The position numbers were made by a program, and so were the translations under genes. Under the pieces are notes generated by a model, which saw nothing but the letters and a program-made list of their open reading frames with translations, had not been told where the DNA came from and did not search any database. From positions 4,265,501 through 4,329,500 of the forward strand of contig NZ_CP092483.1 in assembly GCF_022429625.1 (NCBI RefSeq): a DNA stretch of 64,000 nucleotides, written 5' to 3'. This document shows, piece by piece, positions 7,556 through 16,228 of this stretch (position 1 is its first letter; each line of letters starts with the position of its first letter). The DNA comes from Devosia lacusdianchii. Lineage in GTDB: Bacteria > Pseudomonadota > Alphaproteobacteria > Rhizobiales > Devosiaceae.

Positions 7556-8440
7556 TTACTTCGCCGATTGGCACCGGCCGGTCGGGCCGAGCGAGGCGAT
7601 GGCGCGCGGATCGCAGCCGGTGAGCAGGAACGTGATCCAGTCGTTCTGATTGCCATAGAAGGCGTTGCGATCGACCTCGCCCCTGACCCCGCGCACCACG
7701 CCGGTCTGCGTCCACTGCCAGAAGGTCCAGGTGCGGTTGCCGTAGCGCTCATGCGGCTCGGCGGCGGTCGAGCGCAGCCAGAAGGCATTGGGGAAATACT
7801 CACCCTCGAGAATGTCGCGGTGGAAGTTCATGTCGGTATAGATGATCGGCAGCTTGCCGGTATGGCGCTCCATGGCGTCGAGCATGACGCGGATCTTTTC
7901 GAGAGCGTCGGCACGGCTGGGTTTGTTGCGGCAGCTCGAGTGGTTGTTCCACTCGAGATCGAGCACCGGCGGCAGCGCATCGGGGTCGTTGGGTACGTTC
8001 TGCGTGAACCACGCGGCCTGTTCGGACGCCAGCGAGCACCAGGTCATGAAGTGATAGGCGCCACGCGGCATGCCGGCATCGCGCGCCCGCACCCAATTGG
8101 TGCGGAAATTGGGGTCGATATAGTCCTTGCCCTCGGTGGCCTTCATGAACACGAAGTGGATGCCGCTCTGGAAGGCCGTACGGAAATCCACGTTCTCCTG
8201 GTAGCGGGCCACGTCGATACCCTGGATGGGCATGCCGCGGGCGCGGTCGACGCCGGAATGGGGCCGGTTATCGCCCTGGATCGGACCATAGAGCCCGCCA
8301 CCCGACGAACAGGCGACCAGCAAGGCGGCCAGCAGCGCCGAAATCGTGCCCTTTGCGATCGCGGAAAACGAGGGAAAAGGCAGGCTGACGCGCATGAAAA
8401 GTACTCGACGCAAAGACAAATTGAGCCTTTGAATCAACAT
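7556..8440 (-). CDS. glycoside hydrolase family 25 (lysozyme-like) lipoprotein
   Basis: Up to 294 residues. A hydrophobic segment ends in LLVACSSGGG, a lipobox. The GH25 catalytic barrel follows: QGIDVARYQENVDF, FVFMKATEGKDYIDPNF and PPVLDLEWNN, which carry the expected acidic catalytic residues. It should hydrolyse the glycan strands of peptidoglycan from the periplasmic side. Start uncertain: the longest frame begins at 8440, but the ATG at 8395 gives a more normal signal peptide. Neighbours give no further clue. Confidence 0.85.
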   Translation of the reverse strand: MLIQRLNLSLRRVLFMRVSLPFPSFSAIAKGTISALLAALLVACSSGGGLYGPIQGDNRPHSGVDRARGMPIQGIDVARYQENVDFRTAFQSGIHFVFMKATEGKDYIDPNFRTNWVRARDAGMPRGAYHFMTWCSLASEQAAWFTQNVPNDPDALPPVLDLEWNNHSSCRNKPSRADALEKIRVMLDAMERHTGKLPIIYTDMNFHRDILEGEYFPNAFWLRSTAAEPHERYGNRTWTFWQWTQTGVVRGVRGEVDRNAFYGNQNDWITFLLTGCDPRAIASLGPTGRCQSAK

Positions 8441-8621
8441 GGTCGGGTTAATGGGTGATTAGGTTTACCTTTGTGGCAAGCGACGTGGTTAACAAGCCAT
8501 CTTTCGTTCGCTTTGTGTTTCTCTGTGCCCTGAGCACCGGATTCTCCCCGGTTGTCGAAATAGCCGATCTTCGCGCGACATTGTGCTGACCGATCCAGTG
8601 GCTCAAACTCGGAGAAGCACG

Positions 8622-9509
8622 ATGTCCACCAACGACAAGTCGCCCCAATTGCAAACCGTCACCGACGGCATCATGATGGGCGAATGCCCGCGCTGGCACG
8701 AGGGCAGGCTGTGGTTTGCCGACTGGATCGGCCAGAAACTCTATTCAATCGACGCCAGCGGGCAGCGCCGTGTCGAGGCGGCTGTCGTTTCCCTGCCCTT
8801 CTCGATCGACTGGTTGGCCGACGGCACGCTGCTGGTGGCCCATGCCTGGCAGAACAAGCTGCTGCGCCGGCAGGCGGACGGCGCTTTCGCCACCCATAGC
8901 GACCTTGCGACCCTGTCGGCGTTTGGCTGCAACGAGCTCGTCGTCGATGGGCGCGGCAATATCTATGTCAACAGCATCAACGAGGCGCTGGAGGGCGGGC
9001 CGATGGCCAGCTATGTCGAGTTCCAGCGCACCGGCCTCAGGCCCGGCGTCATCGGCCTCGTCTCGCCCGATGGCACCGTACGACAGGTGGCCCAGGAGCT
9101 CGCTTTCCCCAATGGCATGGTGGTGACGCCTGACAACAAGACCCTGATCGTCGCCGAATCCTTTTCGGCGGAGCTGACGGCCTTCGACATCGCCGAAGAC
9201 GGGAGCCTGGAAAACCGGCGCCTCTGGGCCCGCATCGAAGGCCAGGGCGCCGACGGTATCTGCCTTGATGCCGAAGGCGCCGTCTGGGCCACTTCCGGCC
9301 CGCGCTGCATCCGGATAGCAGAAGGTGGCCAAGTGCTCGACGAGGTTGGGGTTGACCCGAGCCTTATGTGCTTTGCCTGCATGCTCGGCGGCGCTGACGG
9401 CAGGACGTTGTTCATCGTCGCCAATGCCTGGGGCAGCGATGCACCCACCCGGCCCACCGGTAAGGTCTTTGCCGTGCCGGTGGGCGCGCAGCATGCCGGC
9501 TTTCCTTGA
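8622..9509 (+). CDS. SMP-30/gluconolactonase/LRE family protein
   Basis: 295 residues. Six-bladed beta-propeller signatures are visible: GECPRWHEGRLWFADW near the N-terminus, SFPFSIDWLADGTLLVA-like blades, and AFPNGMVVTPDNKTLIVAES. Members are usually Ca- or Zn-dependent lactonases acting on sugar lactones or organophosphates. Start at the ATG at 8622, with GGAGAAG 4 nt upstream; the open frame reaches back to 8583. It stands alone, so the substrate is open. The xylose locus is 12 kb away, so no pathway link is implied. Confidence 0.82.
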   Translation: MSTNDKSPQLQTVTDGIMMGECPRWHEGRLWFADWIGQKLYSIDASGQRRVEAAVVSLPFSIDWLADGTLLVAHAWQNKLLRRQADGAFATHSDLATLSAFGCNELVVDGRGNIYVNSINEALEGGPMASYVEFQRTGLRPGVIGLVSPDGTVRQVAQELAFPNGMVVTPDNKTLIVAESFSAELTAFDIAEDGSLENRRLWARIEGQGADGICLDAEGAVWATSGPRCIRIAEGGQVLDEVGVDPSLMCFACMLGGADGRTLFIVANAWGSDAPTRPTGKVFAVPVGAQHAGFP

Positions 9510-9562
9510 GGCCTGGCCCCGGTCCCAGCGGCGGGAGCGCCCGCTTCCGCTGTGTGCATGTT

Positions 9563-9577
9563 GTTCGCTTTACGTTC
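9563..9577. promoter_or_regulatory. LexA (SOS) box of alphaproteobacterial type
   Basis: GTTCGCTTTACGTTC is an exact GTTC-N7-GTTC, the LexA operator form of alphaproteobacteria. It ends 53 bp upstream of the comM start. Function inferred from motif and position. Confidence 0.65.
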
Positions 9578-9630
9578 TTGTTCGGAACCAGCCGCTTTGC
9601 TAAGCTCGCCCGGGGCTTGGGGAAAAGCGC

Positions 9631-11154
9631 ATGGTCACCCGTGTAGCGACAGTGGCGTTCCAGGGCATTGAGGCGGTGCCGGTGGATGTGCAGGTGCAGA
9701 TTGCGCCGGGCCTGCCCAATTTCATTCTCGTCGGATTGCCCGACAAGGCAGTCAAGGAATCGGGCGAACGGGTGCGGGCGGCGCTGGTCGCTTCGGGCCT
9801 GGGCCTGCCGCCCAAGCGCATCACCATCAATCTGGCGCCTGCCGACCTGCCCAAGGAAGGCAGCCATTACGACCTGCCGATAGCGCTGGCCATCATGGCC
9901 GCCATCGGCGCCATTCCACAGGATGCGCTCGACGGCTACCTGGCGCTGGGCGAGCTCGGCCTCGATGGGAGGCTGGCCCATGTCGGCGGCATCCTGCCGG
10001 CGGCGATCGCGGCGCAAGGGCGCGACCTGGGATTGATCTGCGCCCAGCTCTCTGGCGCCGAAGCTGCCTGGGCCGGCGACGGGCTGGAGATCGTCGCGGC
10101 GGAAAGCCTCCTGGCGCTGGTCAATCACCTGACCGGCCACCAGCTTGCCGCCCGGCCGGTGCCGCGCAAGCATATCGCCAAGGGCAACCTGCCGGACCTC
10201 AGTGAAGTGCGCGGTCAGCTGGTGGCGCGGCGCGCACTCGAAGTGGCGGCTGCCGGTGGCCACAACATGCTGATGATCGGGCCGCCCGGTGCGGGAAAAT
10301 CCATGCTGGCAGCGCGGCTGCCTTCCATCCTGCCGCCGCTCGATCCGCGTGAACTGCTCGATATTTCCATCATCCAGTCCATTGCCGGTGAACTGGCGGG
10401 CGGCGCTATTTCCGATCGCCGGCCGTTCCGGGCACCACATCACTCCGCCTCGATGGCGGCCTTGGTGGGGGGTGGGCTCAAGGTCCGGCCGGGTGAGGTC
10501 AGCCTCGCCCATAATGGCGTGCTGTTTCTCGACGAACTGCCCGAATTCGCGCCGAGCGTGCTCGATAGCCTGCGCCAGCCGCTTGAAAGTGGTGAAACCG
10601 TCATCGCGCGCGCCAATGCGCGGGTGAGCTATCCGAGCCGTGTGCAGCTTATTGCTGCGATGAATCCCTGCAAGTGCGGGCTGGCAGGTACGCCCGGTCA
10701 CACCTGCCGGCGCGGCCGTGCCTGCGCCGACGATTACCAGGGCCGGGTTTCGGGGCCATTTCTGGATCGCATTGATATCCGCATTGACGTGCCGGCGGTG
10801 ACCGCCGCCGACATGATCGCCCCAGCCGAGGCAGCTGAGAGTTCCAGCGTCGTTGCCGAGCGCGTTTCCCGCGCCCGCCAGACGCAGCGCCAGCGCTTTG
10901 TCGAGTACGGCGCGCCCGATATCTTCACCAATGCCGCCGCCGGCCCGACGCTGATCGAAGCGGTGGTCAATCCCGACAAGGACAGTCAAATCCTGCTGCT
11001 GCAGGCGGCCGAGCGCTTCAGCCTGTCGGCCCGCGCCTATCACCGTGTGCTCAAGGTGGCGCGGACCCTGGCCGATCTGGCCGGTGTGGACAGGGTGGCG
11101 CGCCCCCATATTGCCGAAGCCCTGAGCTACCGGCTCAATTTCGGTGCGGCGTGA
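9631..11154 (+). CDS. comM: YifB/ComM family Mg-chelatase-like AAA+ ATPase
   Basis: 507 residues, full length. The N-terminal Lon-like substrate domain (about 1-180) is followed by the AAA+ module: Walker A GPPGAGKS near residue 217, Walker B LFLDELPEF near 298, and the Cys-containing AMNPCKCG segment of the Mg-chelatase type. ComM is a hexameric helicase that drives branch migration during natural transformation; many members sit outside known competence systems. A perfect alphaproteobacterial LexA box lies upstream, consistent with DNA-damage control. The next frame starts at GTGA overlapping the stop. Confidence 0.93.
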   Translation: MVTRVATVAFQGIEAVPVDVQVQIAPGLPNFILVGLPDKAVKESGERVRAALVASGLGLPPKRITINLAPADLPKEGSHYDLPIALAIMAAIGAIPQDALDGYLALGELGLDGRLAHVGGILPAAIAAQGRDLGLICAQLSGAEAAWAGDGLEIVAAESLLALVNHLTGHQLAARPVPRKHIAKGNLPDLSEVRGQLVARRALEVAAAGGHNMLMIGPPGAGKSMLAARLPSILPPLDPRELLDISIIQSIAGELAGGAISDRRPFRAPHHSASMAALVGGGLKVRPGEVSLAHNGVLFLDELPEFAPSVLDSLRQPLESGETVIARANARVSYPSRVQLIAAMNPCKCGLAGTPGHTCRRGRACADDYQGRVSGPFLDRIDIRIDVPAVTAADMIAPAEAAESSSVVAERVSRARQTQRQRFVEYGAPDIFTNAAAGPTLIEAVVNPDKDSQILLLQAAERFSLSARAYHRVLKVARTLADLAGVDRVARPHIAEALSYRLNFGAA

Positions 11155-11597
11155 CGGAAGCGGTGCTCCATCAATGGTCCTATAGCCGAGCGCGCGACAG
11201 CGAGGCGATCATCCTGCCGGACGGCCGCTGCGACCTGGTCGTCGAGATCGGGCGCGATGGGGTCGTGAGCCTGCATTATGCCGGCCTCGACACCAGGATG
11301 CATCGCTGCAGCGGGAAGCCGGCTATGCCGATGGACCGGCGCAGATGGACGGAATACAGCGCGATGACACAACCCGGCGACCGGATGGTGGTTTCTCAAG
11401 GTCAATGTGCCGCGCGATCGCCTGGCGCTCAACGATCGGGAAATCTCGTACGGGATCGCTGGCGCGAGGCGGCGCCCCTGTTTAGAACCGTGGCGGATGC
11501 TGAGCTGGAAAGGCTCGATGCCCTGGCGCAGCACCCTGAGCAGGCGCTGCTCGATATCATGCCGGATTGGCTGGCTGGCGCTCGAAACGGGGATTGA
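11151..11597 (+). pseudogene. remnant of an AraC-type regulator (DUF6597-like N-terminal part)
   Basis: A 148-codon frame overlapping the comM stop (GTGA). The first 70 residues (ILPDGRCDLVVEIG) look like the sensor half of an AraC-family regulator, and residues from about 100 on (RDRWREAAPLF) fit its next segment. Between about 11370 and 11460 the better-looking protein is in another frame (WWFLKVNVPRDRLALNDREI), which suggests two compensating frameshifts. No C-terminal DNA-binding domain follows. It could be a decayed gene, a divergent short protein, or sequencing error; low confidence in any function. Confidence 0.45.
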
Positions 11598-11599
11598 TC

Positions 11600-12052
11600 A
11601 TGCGGCACAGGATTTCGGCGGGTGCGCTGGTTATACGCGGGCAGAGCCTGCTGCTGGTTCGGCATTTCCGCCTAGGCGTTCACGATTTCTGGGCCCCGCC
11701 CGGCGGTGGCGTCGAGGATGGGGAGGAGCTGTCCGCTACCGCGGAGCGCGAGGCTTTCGAGGAGACCGGCATCGTCGCCAAGGCGCGCGCCATGGCCTAT
11801 ATCGACGAGCTCATCGACTCCTCCGGCCGGCTGGTCAAATTCTGGTATATCGCCGACTACGTCGCGGGCGAGATCGATGTGGGCCGCAACCCCGCTCTCG
11901 ATGAATCGATTGCCGAAGCCGGCTGGTTCGCCCGCTATGCCTTGCCCGCAGGTCACGTTTTTCCCGCGGCCTTACATGGCGAATTCTGGGACGAACTGGC
12001 GCGCGGCTTTCCGCACCCCATCAAGCTGCCGCTGATGCATTCGGTGTTCTGA
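11600..12052 (+). CDS. Nudix hydrolase
   Basis: 150 residues. The Nudix box GGGVEDGEELSATAEREAFE continuing ETGI fits Gx5Ex7REUxEExGU, so the metal-binding glutamates are intact. These enzymes cleave nucleoside diphosphates linked to another moiety; the substrate cannot be named. I chose the ATG at 11600 with GGGG upstream over the longer frame from 11567, because the domain begins at RISAGALVIRG. Near its 3' side lie a DnaA-box-like 9-mer and a parS-like site. Confidence 0.88.
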   Translation: MRHRISAGALVIRGQSLLLVRHFRLGVHDFWAPPGGGVEDGEELSATAEREAFEETGIVAKARAMAYIDELIDSSGRLVKFWYIADYVAGEIDVGRNPALDESIAEAGWFARYALPAGHVFPAALHGEFWDELARGFPHPIKLPLMHSVF

Positions 12053-12089
12053 GCCGTCAGTCGGCCGGGCGGACTCCTGTGCACAAGTC

Positions 12090-12115
12090 TGTGGATAAGT
12101 GTTTCACGTGAATCC
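12090..12115. other. DnaA-box-like 9-mer adjoining parS-like site 2
   Basis: TGTGGATAA (12090-12098) equals the perfect DnaA box TTATCCACA on the other strand. One base later TGTTTCACGTGAATCC (12100-12115) matches 14 of 16 positions of the ParB consensus, and its reverse complement equals site 1 (2755-2770) at 15 of 16 positions. It lies between the Nudix gene and cfa. A single DnaA box is not an origin. Confidence 0.55.
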
Positions 12116-12116
12116 G

Positions 12117-13262
12117 TCAGCGCACACTGGAATAGCCGCCGGGCACCCCGGCTGGCGACAGCACCACCTGCCACAGGCTGATATTGCGCGCGCGGAACAG
12201 CGCGGCAAAGACATTGAGATAATAGCGCCACATTCGGTAGAAGCGCTCGTCATACTTTTCGCCCTTGAGGCCGGGCCAGGCTGCCTCGAAGCGCGCGTGC
12301 CAGGCCATCAGAGTGCGATCGTAGTCAGCGCCGAAATTGTGCCAGTCCTCCATCACGAACAGGCCCTCGATGGCTTTGCCGATCTGGGCGATCGAGGGCA
12401 GCATGCCATTGGGGAAGATGTACTTTTCGCTCCACGGATCGCCGTGGGTGGTCGAGCTGTGGCCGCCGATCGTATGCAGCAGCATCAACCCATCCGGGCG
12501 CAACAGGCTTGCGGCCTTCTCGAAGTAGGCGCGGTAATTCTTGTAGCCGACATGCTCGAACATACCGATCGAGATGATGCGGTCAAACTGGCCATCGAGC
12601 GCCTGGTAGTCGAGCAGCAGCGTTTCGACCGGCAGGCCACGGGCCCGCTCATTGGCCAGCGCCGCCTGCTCCTTCGACACGGTGACGCCGACACCCGACA
12701 CGCCGTAGCGCTCGGCGGCAAACTGCAAGAACCCGCCCCAACCCGAGCCGATATCGAGAATGCGCATGCCCGGCTGGAGCCCGATCTTGCGGCAGATCAG
12801 GTCGAGCTTGGCCACCTGCGCCGCGTCGAGATCATCAGCGTCTTTCCAATAGCCGCACGAATAGATCATCCTGGTGTCGAGCATGGCGGCATAAAGCTCG
12901 TTGCCGATATCGTAGTGCTTCTCGCCGACCTCGGTGATGCGCCGCCGTTGCATATTGAGCAGCCTGCCCCGGGCCACGCTCCACATGACAGCCAGATCGC
13001 GCGGAAACGCATCCTGAACCTTGGCGGTGATCAGTTTGAACAGGAATTGGTCGAGCGCCGGGGCATCCCACCAGCCGGCCATGTAACTTTCGCCCAGGCC
13101 CAGTGTACCGTCACGCAACAGCCGCGCCCATAGCGCGTCATTGTTGACTTGGGGGTCCCACGCATGCGGGCCGTTGAGGATGAAGCCAGCTTTTTCGAGC
13201 TGGCCAATGACAAAGCGTTTCGCGGTTTCAGACATGGCGAGGGCCGGTGAATCGATTTGCAA
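12117..13262 (-). CDS. cfa: cyclopropane-fatty-acyl-phospholipid synthase
   Basis: 381 residues, the usual length. SAM-binding motif MRILDIGSGWGGF, plus the family hallmarks EKHYDIGNELYAAML, MIYSCGYWKD and MFEHVGYKNY. It transfers a methylene group from SAM to double bonds of membrane phospholipid acyl chains, acting at the membrane surface. The frame opens with TTG at 13262; an internal ATG at 13235 lacks a Shine-Dalgarno sequence, so the N-terminus is uncertain by nine residues. Its 3' end abuts the parS-like site at 12100-12115. Confidence 0.94.
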   Translation of the reverse strand: MQIDSPALAMSETAKRFVIGQLEKAGFILNGPHAWDPQVNNDALWARLLRDGTLGLGESYMAGWWDAPALDQFLFKLITAKVQDAFPRDLAVMWSVARGRLLNMQRRRITEVGEKHYDIGNELYAAMLDTRMIYSCGYWKDADDLDAAQVAKLDLICRKIGLQPGMRILDIGSGWGGFLQFAAERYGVSGVGVTVSKEQAALANERARGLPVETLLLDYQALDGQFDRIISIGMFEHVGYKNYRAYFEKAASLLRPDGLMLLHTIGGHSSTTHGDPWSEKYIFPNGMLPSIAQIGKAIEGLFVMEDWHNFGADYDRTLMAWHARFEAAWPGLKGEKYDERFYRMWRYYLNVFAALFRARNISLWQVVLSPAGVPGGYSSVR

Positions 13263-13427
13263 TGCCCCAGACTAACTCCATCGGTATTTAACGATCAATA
13301 GCGTCGCGTGGCGCCAAAACGGTCGCGAAGGAAATCGGTTTCAAGCGGATGGGTGAAATCCGTACGCCGCTGAGGGGCCGTTAATACACGCCGCATATTT
13401 GTCATGCTGGCATGTGAACAGGGTGCG

Positions 13428-14051
13428 ATGCGGCGAACCGGCGAATTGGTGCAGTGGAATAACAAGGGCGGCTACGGCTTCGTGCGCGATGACACGGGGC
13501 GGGATTACTACGTCCATATTTCCAAGGTGAATGCGTCGGGCGGCCGCCCCCGCATCGGCGACACGCTGTCATTCGAGGTGGTGACCAGCCGCAAGGGTCG
13601 GCCCTCAGCCATCGACGTGGGCATCGAGACGCCAGCCCCGGTCCAGCCGGCGACCCTGCGTAACGTGACCGCGAGACCGGCACATGTGTCGAGCTACGCG
13701 CTGGGTCTGCGGACGGCCGCTGCCACGCTGATGACGCTGCTGATCCTGTGGGCCATTGGCAGCGAGCGGGCGCCGATCTGGTTGGGCGGGATTTATGCGC
13801 TCATGGGCGCGGCCTCGGCCCTGCTCTATCGCTTCGACAAACTCTATGCCCTCACCGGTAAATGGCGGGTCAGCGAGACCAACCTGCATGCGGTCGATCT
13901 GTGCTTTGGCATTGTGGGCGGGCTTTCGGCGCAGGAAATCTATCGCCACAAGACGGTCAAGCCGCGCTTCGTCGCCACCACCTGGGCCATCGCCCTGGCG
14001 CATACGCTGGGCCTGGCGGCGCTGGCCTTCGGCTGGCTGCGCCTTTTCTAG
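13428..14051 (+). CDS. cold-shock domain fused to DUF1294 membrane domain
   Basis: 207 residues. The first 60 form a cold-shock/OB domain (GYGFVRDDTGRDYYVHISKV is an RNP-like core). The rest holds about four hydrophobic segments with the DUF1294 signature (YRFDKLYALTGKWRVSE, then GGLSAQEIYRHKTVKPRF). This fusion is common in proteobacteria; the soluble half probably binds RNA or single-stranded DNA, and the membrane half has no known function. Start at ATG 13428, AGGG 5 nt upstream. Its stop overlaps the convergent gene's stop in a shared CTAG. Confidence 0.85.
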   Translation: MRRTGELVQWNNKGGYGFVRDDTGRDYYVHISKVNASGGRPRIGDTLSFEVVTSRKGRPSAIDVGIETPAPVQPATLRNVTARPAHVSSYALGLRTAAATLMTLLILWAIGSERAPIWLGGIYALMGAASALLYRFDKLYALTGKWRVSETNLHAVDLCFGIVGGLSAQEIYRHKTVKPRFVATTWAIALAHTLGLAALAFGWLRLF

Positions 14052-14620
14052 GGGCCGCCGATTCGATCCATAGTGGCCGGGTCGACAACGTCGATGGCCA
14101 ATATGAACGCATAGGGCTCGCTATCGCCGCCCCTAAACCGGCCAACGCTGAAAACGGCCTGCGTACCGGCGTGTTCCGCCACGATCCAATGCCGATAGTC
14201 TGGCCCGAGCGTGCTCTTGGTTTTGCCCACATAACGGTGGTTGACGAAGCGGCCGAGCAGGATGTCGTCTGCCGGCGGCTCGCCCTCGACAAAGCCAAGT
14301 ACCGCGCAGCCCACCACCGGCTTGTCGGAAGCCGCATCCACGCTGATGCCAAAGGAAAGATCGGTCACGGCCTTCTGATCCGGTTGGCCTCCAAGCCAGG
14401 CTCGACGGTCCGCAGTGGGGAGCGTCAATGGCGATAGCACGGCGCCGGGCGGATCGACGTCGATCAGCTGTGCGTCATAGCGCGCCGCCACGGCTTCGAC
14501 CGTCTCGAAGCCGGCCAGACCGGTGAGGCACGCCTCGCTGAAGGCGGCAAGCTGCCGCTCCTGCCCAAAAGCCGGGCTGGCGGCAAGGCAAGCAATGGCA
14601 AGGGTAAGGTATCTGTACAT
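14048..14620 (-). CDS. hypothetical exported protein
   Basis: 190 residues with a clear signal peptide (MYRYLTLAIACLAASPAFGQ), so it should be periplasmic. No recognisable domain. The mature part contains two cysteines (ACLTG and GCAVLGF) that could form a disulfide. I chose the ATG at 14620 because the signal peptide starts there and GGGG lies 3 nt upstream; the frame continues to 14662. It converges on the cold-shock/DUF1294 gene with overlapping stops, and aceA lies upstream of it on the same strand. Confidence 0.7.
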   Translation of the reverse strand: MYRYLTLAIACLAASPAFGQERQLAAFSEACLTGLAGFETVEAVAARYDAQLIDVDPPGAVLSPLTLPTADRRAWLGGQPDQKAVTDLSFGISVDAASDKPVVGCAVLGFVEGEPPADDILLGRFVNHRYVGKTKSTLGPDYRHWIVAEHAGTQAVFSVGRFRGGDSEPYAFILAIDVVDPATMDRIGGP

Positions 14621-14711
14621 GGGCCCCGGCGCGAAGACATCGGTACGATCTTTGCGACCCATTGTGGCAGCGTGCGGGCCGCTCGGCCAGACCGCACGCT
14701 GCGACCGCCCC

Positions 14712-15995
14712 TCAGTGGAACTGCGCTGTCTCGGTCGATTCGCCCATCGCCGTCGTGGCGCTCTTGCCTTCGCTCACCGCCATCGACACCGCATCGAAAT
14801 AGCTGGTGCCGACCTCGCGCTGGTGCCGCACGGCGGAGAAACCATGCGCCTCGGCAGCAAACTCGGCCTGTTGCAGCCGCGAATAGCCGGCCATGCCGTC
14901 AGCCTTGTAGGCGCGGGCCAGTTCGAACGTGGTCAGGCTGAGATTGTGGAAGCCCGCCAGGGTGATGAACTGGTATTTGTAACCCATGGCAGCGATCTCG
15001 CGCTGGAACCTGGCCATGGCTGCCTCGTCCATATGCCGCGCCCAGTTGAAGCTGGGGGAGCAATTATAGGCCAGCATCTGTTCGGGATGGGCCTTGCGCA
15101 CCGCCTCGGCGAATTTTTTCGCCTCGGCCAGATCAGGCTTTGATGTCTCGCACCAGATCAGATCGGCGTAGGGTGAATAAGCAATCCCGCGGGCAATGGC
15201 TGCGTCGATACCCCCCTTGAGCTGATAAAACCCCTCGGCCGTACGCTCCTTGCTGACGAACGGGGCGTCATACGGATCGACGTCCGAGGTGATGAGCCGC
15301 GCTGCTTCCGCATCGGTACGGGCCATGATCAACGTGGGCACGCCCATGACATCGGCCGCCAGCCGCGCTGCATTGAGCGTGCGGATGAACTGGCTGGTCG
15401 GCACCAGCACCTTGCCGCCCAGATGCCCGCACTTCTTCTCCGAAGCCAGCTGGTCCTCGAAATGCACCGCCGCGGCGCCGGCCTCGATCATCGCCTTCAT
15501 CAGCTCGAACACGTTGAGCGCGCCGCCGAAACCGGCTTCCGCATCGGCAATGATCGGCACGAAGAAGTCGAAATCGGTGGTGGCCACGCCGTCGGCCTGT
15601 TCCATGGTCTGGATCTGGTCGGCTCGCTGCAGCGCCTTGTTGATGCGCTTGACCACCGATGGCACGCTGTCCACCGGGTAAAGGCTCTGGTCGGGATACA
15701 TATTGCCCGACGTATTGGCATCGGCCGCCACTTGCCAACCCGAGAGATAGATCGCCTTGAGCCCGGCCTTGACCTGCTGCACCGCCTGATTGCCGGTAAA
15801 GGTGCCCAAAGTCGGCACGAAATCCTCGCTGTGCAGCAATTCCCACAACCGGCGGGCGCCGTTTTCGGCCAGCGTATGGCGGATCGGCAGCGAGCCAGAG
15901 AGCCGCGCTACCTCGGCCTGGCTATAGGTGCGGGCAATATTGCGCCAGCGGTCGGGGGCGTAGTCGGGGGTAGGGAATATGGGTTTGTCGAGCAT
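14712..15995 (-). CDS. aceA: isocitrate lyase
   Basis: 427 residues. The active-site loop [13 protein letters not shown] near residue 186 holds the catalytic Cys, and the metal-binding region [14 protein letters not shown] is intact. It splits isocitrate into succinate and glyoxylate, the first glyoxylate-shunt step for growth on acetate or fatty acids. Start at ATG 15995 with AGGAGGAG upstream. No malate synthase is in the window. A parS-like site lies 55 bp upstream of its start. The divergent XRE regulator at 16609 belongs to the family that controls this pathway. Confidence 0.96.
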   Translation of the reverse strand: MLDKPIFPTPDYAPDRWRNIARTYSQAEVARLSGSLPIRHTLAENGARRLWELLHSEDFVPTLGTFTGNQAVQQVKAGLKAIYLSGWQVAADANTSGNMYPDQSLYPVDSVPSVVKRINKALQRADQIQTMEQADGVATTDFDFFVPIIADAEAGFGGALNVFELMKAMIEAGAAAVHFEDQLASEKKCGHLGGKVLVPTSQFIRTLNAARLAADVMGVPTLIMARTDAEAARLITSDVDPYDAPFVSKERTAEGFYQLKGGIDAAIARGIAYSPYADLIWCETSKPDLAEAKKFAEAVRKAHPEQMLAYNCSPSFNWARHMDEAAMARFQREIAAMGYKYQFITLAGFHNLSLTTFELARAYKADGMAGYSRLQQAEFAAEAHGFSAVRHQREVGTSYFDAVSMAVSEGKSATTAMGESTETAQFH

Positions 15996-16050
15996 CGGTA
16001 TCTCCTCCTTGGAGCATGGCTTCGCCGGTCCGGTGGAGCGGCAGGTTTGG

Positions 16051-16066
16051 TGATTCACGTGGAACA
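16051..16066. other. parS-like site 3
   Basis: TGATTCACGTGGAACA matches 14 of 16 positions of TGTTTCACGTGAAACA and 13 of 16 of site 1. It lies upstream of aceA and also overlaps GANTC (GATTC). Confidence 0.55.
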
Positions 16067-16082
16067 CTGGATTTGCAGTCAT

Positions 16083-16210
16083 CTCCCTCCCCCTTGCGGG
16101 GAGGGATCAAGGGTGGGGGATGTTTGGCCCGGATATCGGAGCTCTCGTCCCCCACCCAGCTACGCTGCGGCCCGCAGGCCTAGCTGCGCTGCCCTCCCCG
16201 CCAGGGCGAC
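16083..16210 (-). repeat. R2 intergenic repeat, copy 2 (divergent half)
   Basis: The part from 16083 to about 16157 is the R2 repeat in reverse orientation: CTCCCCCTTGCGGGGAG, then GATCAAGGGTGGGGGA and GGATATCGGAGCTCTC. The remainder (16158-16210) is a different palindromic filler around GCTGCGGCCCGCAG, so this copy is rearranged. Confidence 0.65.
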
Positions 16211-16228
16211 GTGCGGTGGGCGGCATAG

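Noticed and set aside
8446..8461. Second CtrA-like site (TTAATGGGTGATTAGG)
   Set aside because: The second half is TTAG and not TTAA, so it is only a partial match.
8508..8522. Second LexA-like box (GTTC-N7-GTTT)
   Set aside because: One half-site base is wrong and the neighbouring genes are not SOS genes.
12090..12115. Chromosomal origin of replication
   Set aside because: One DnaA box only, no AT-rich unwinding region, and no hemE, dnaA or parAB nearby.
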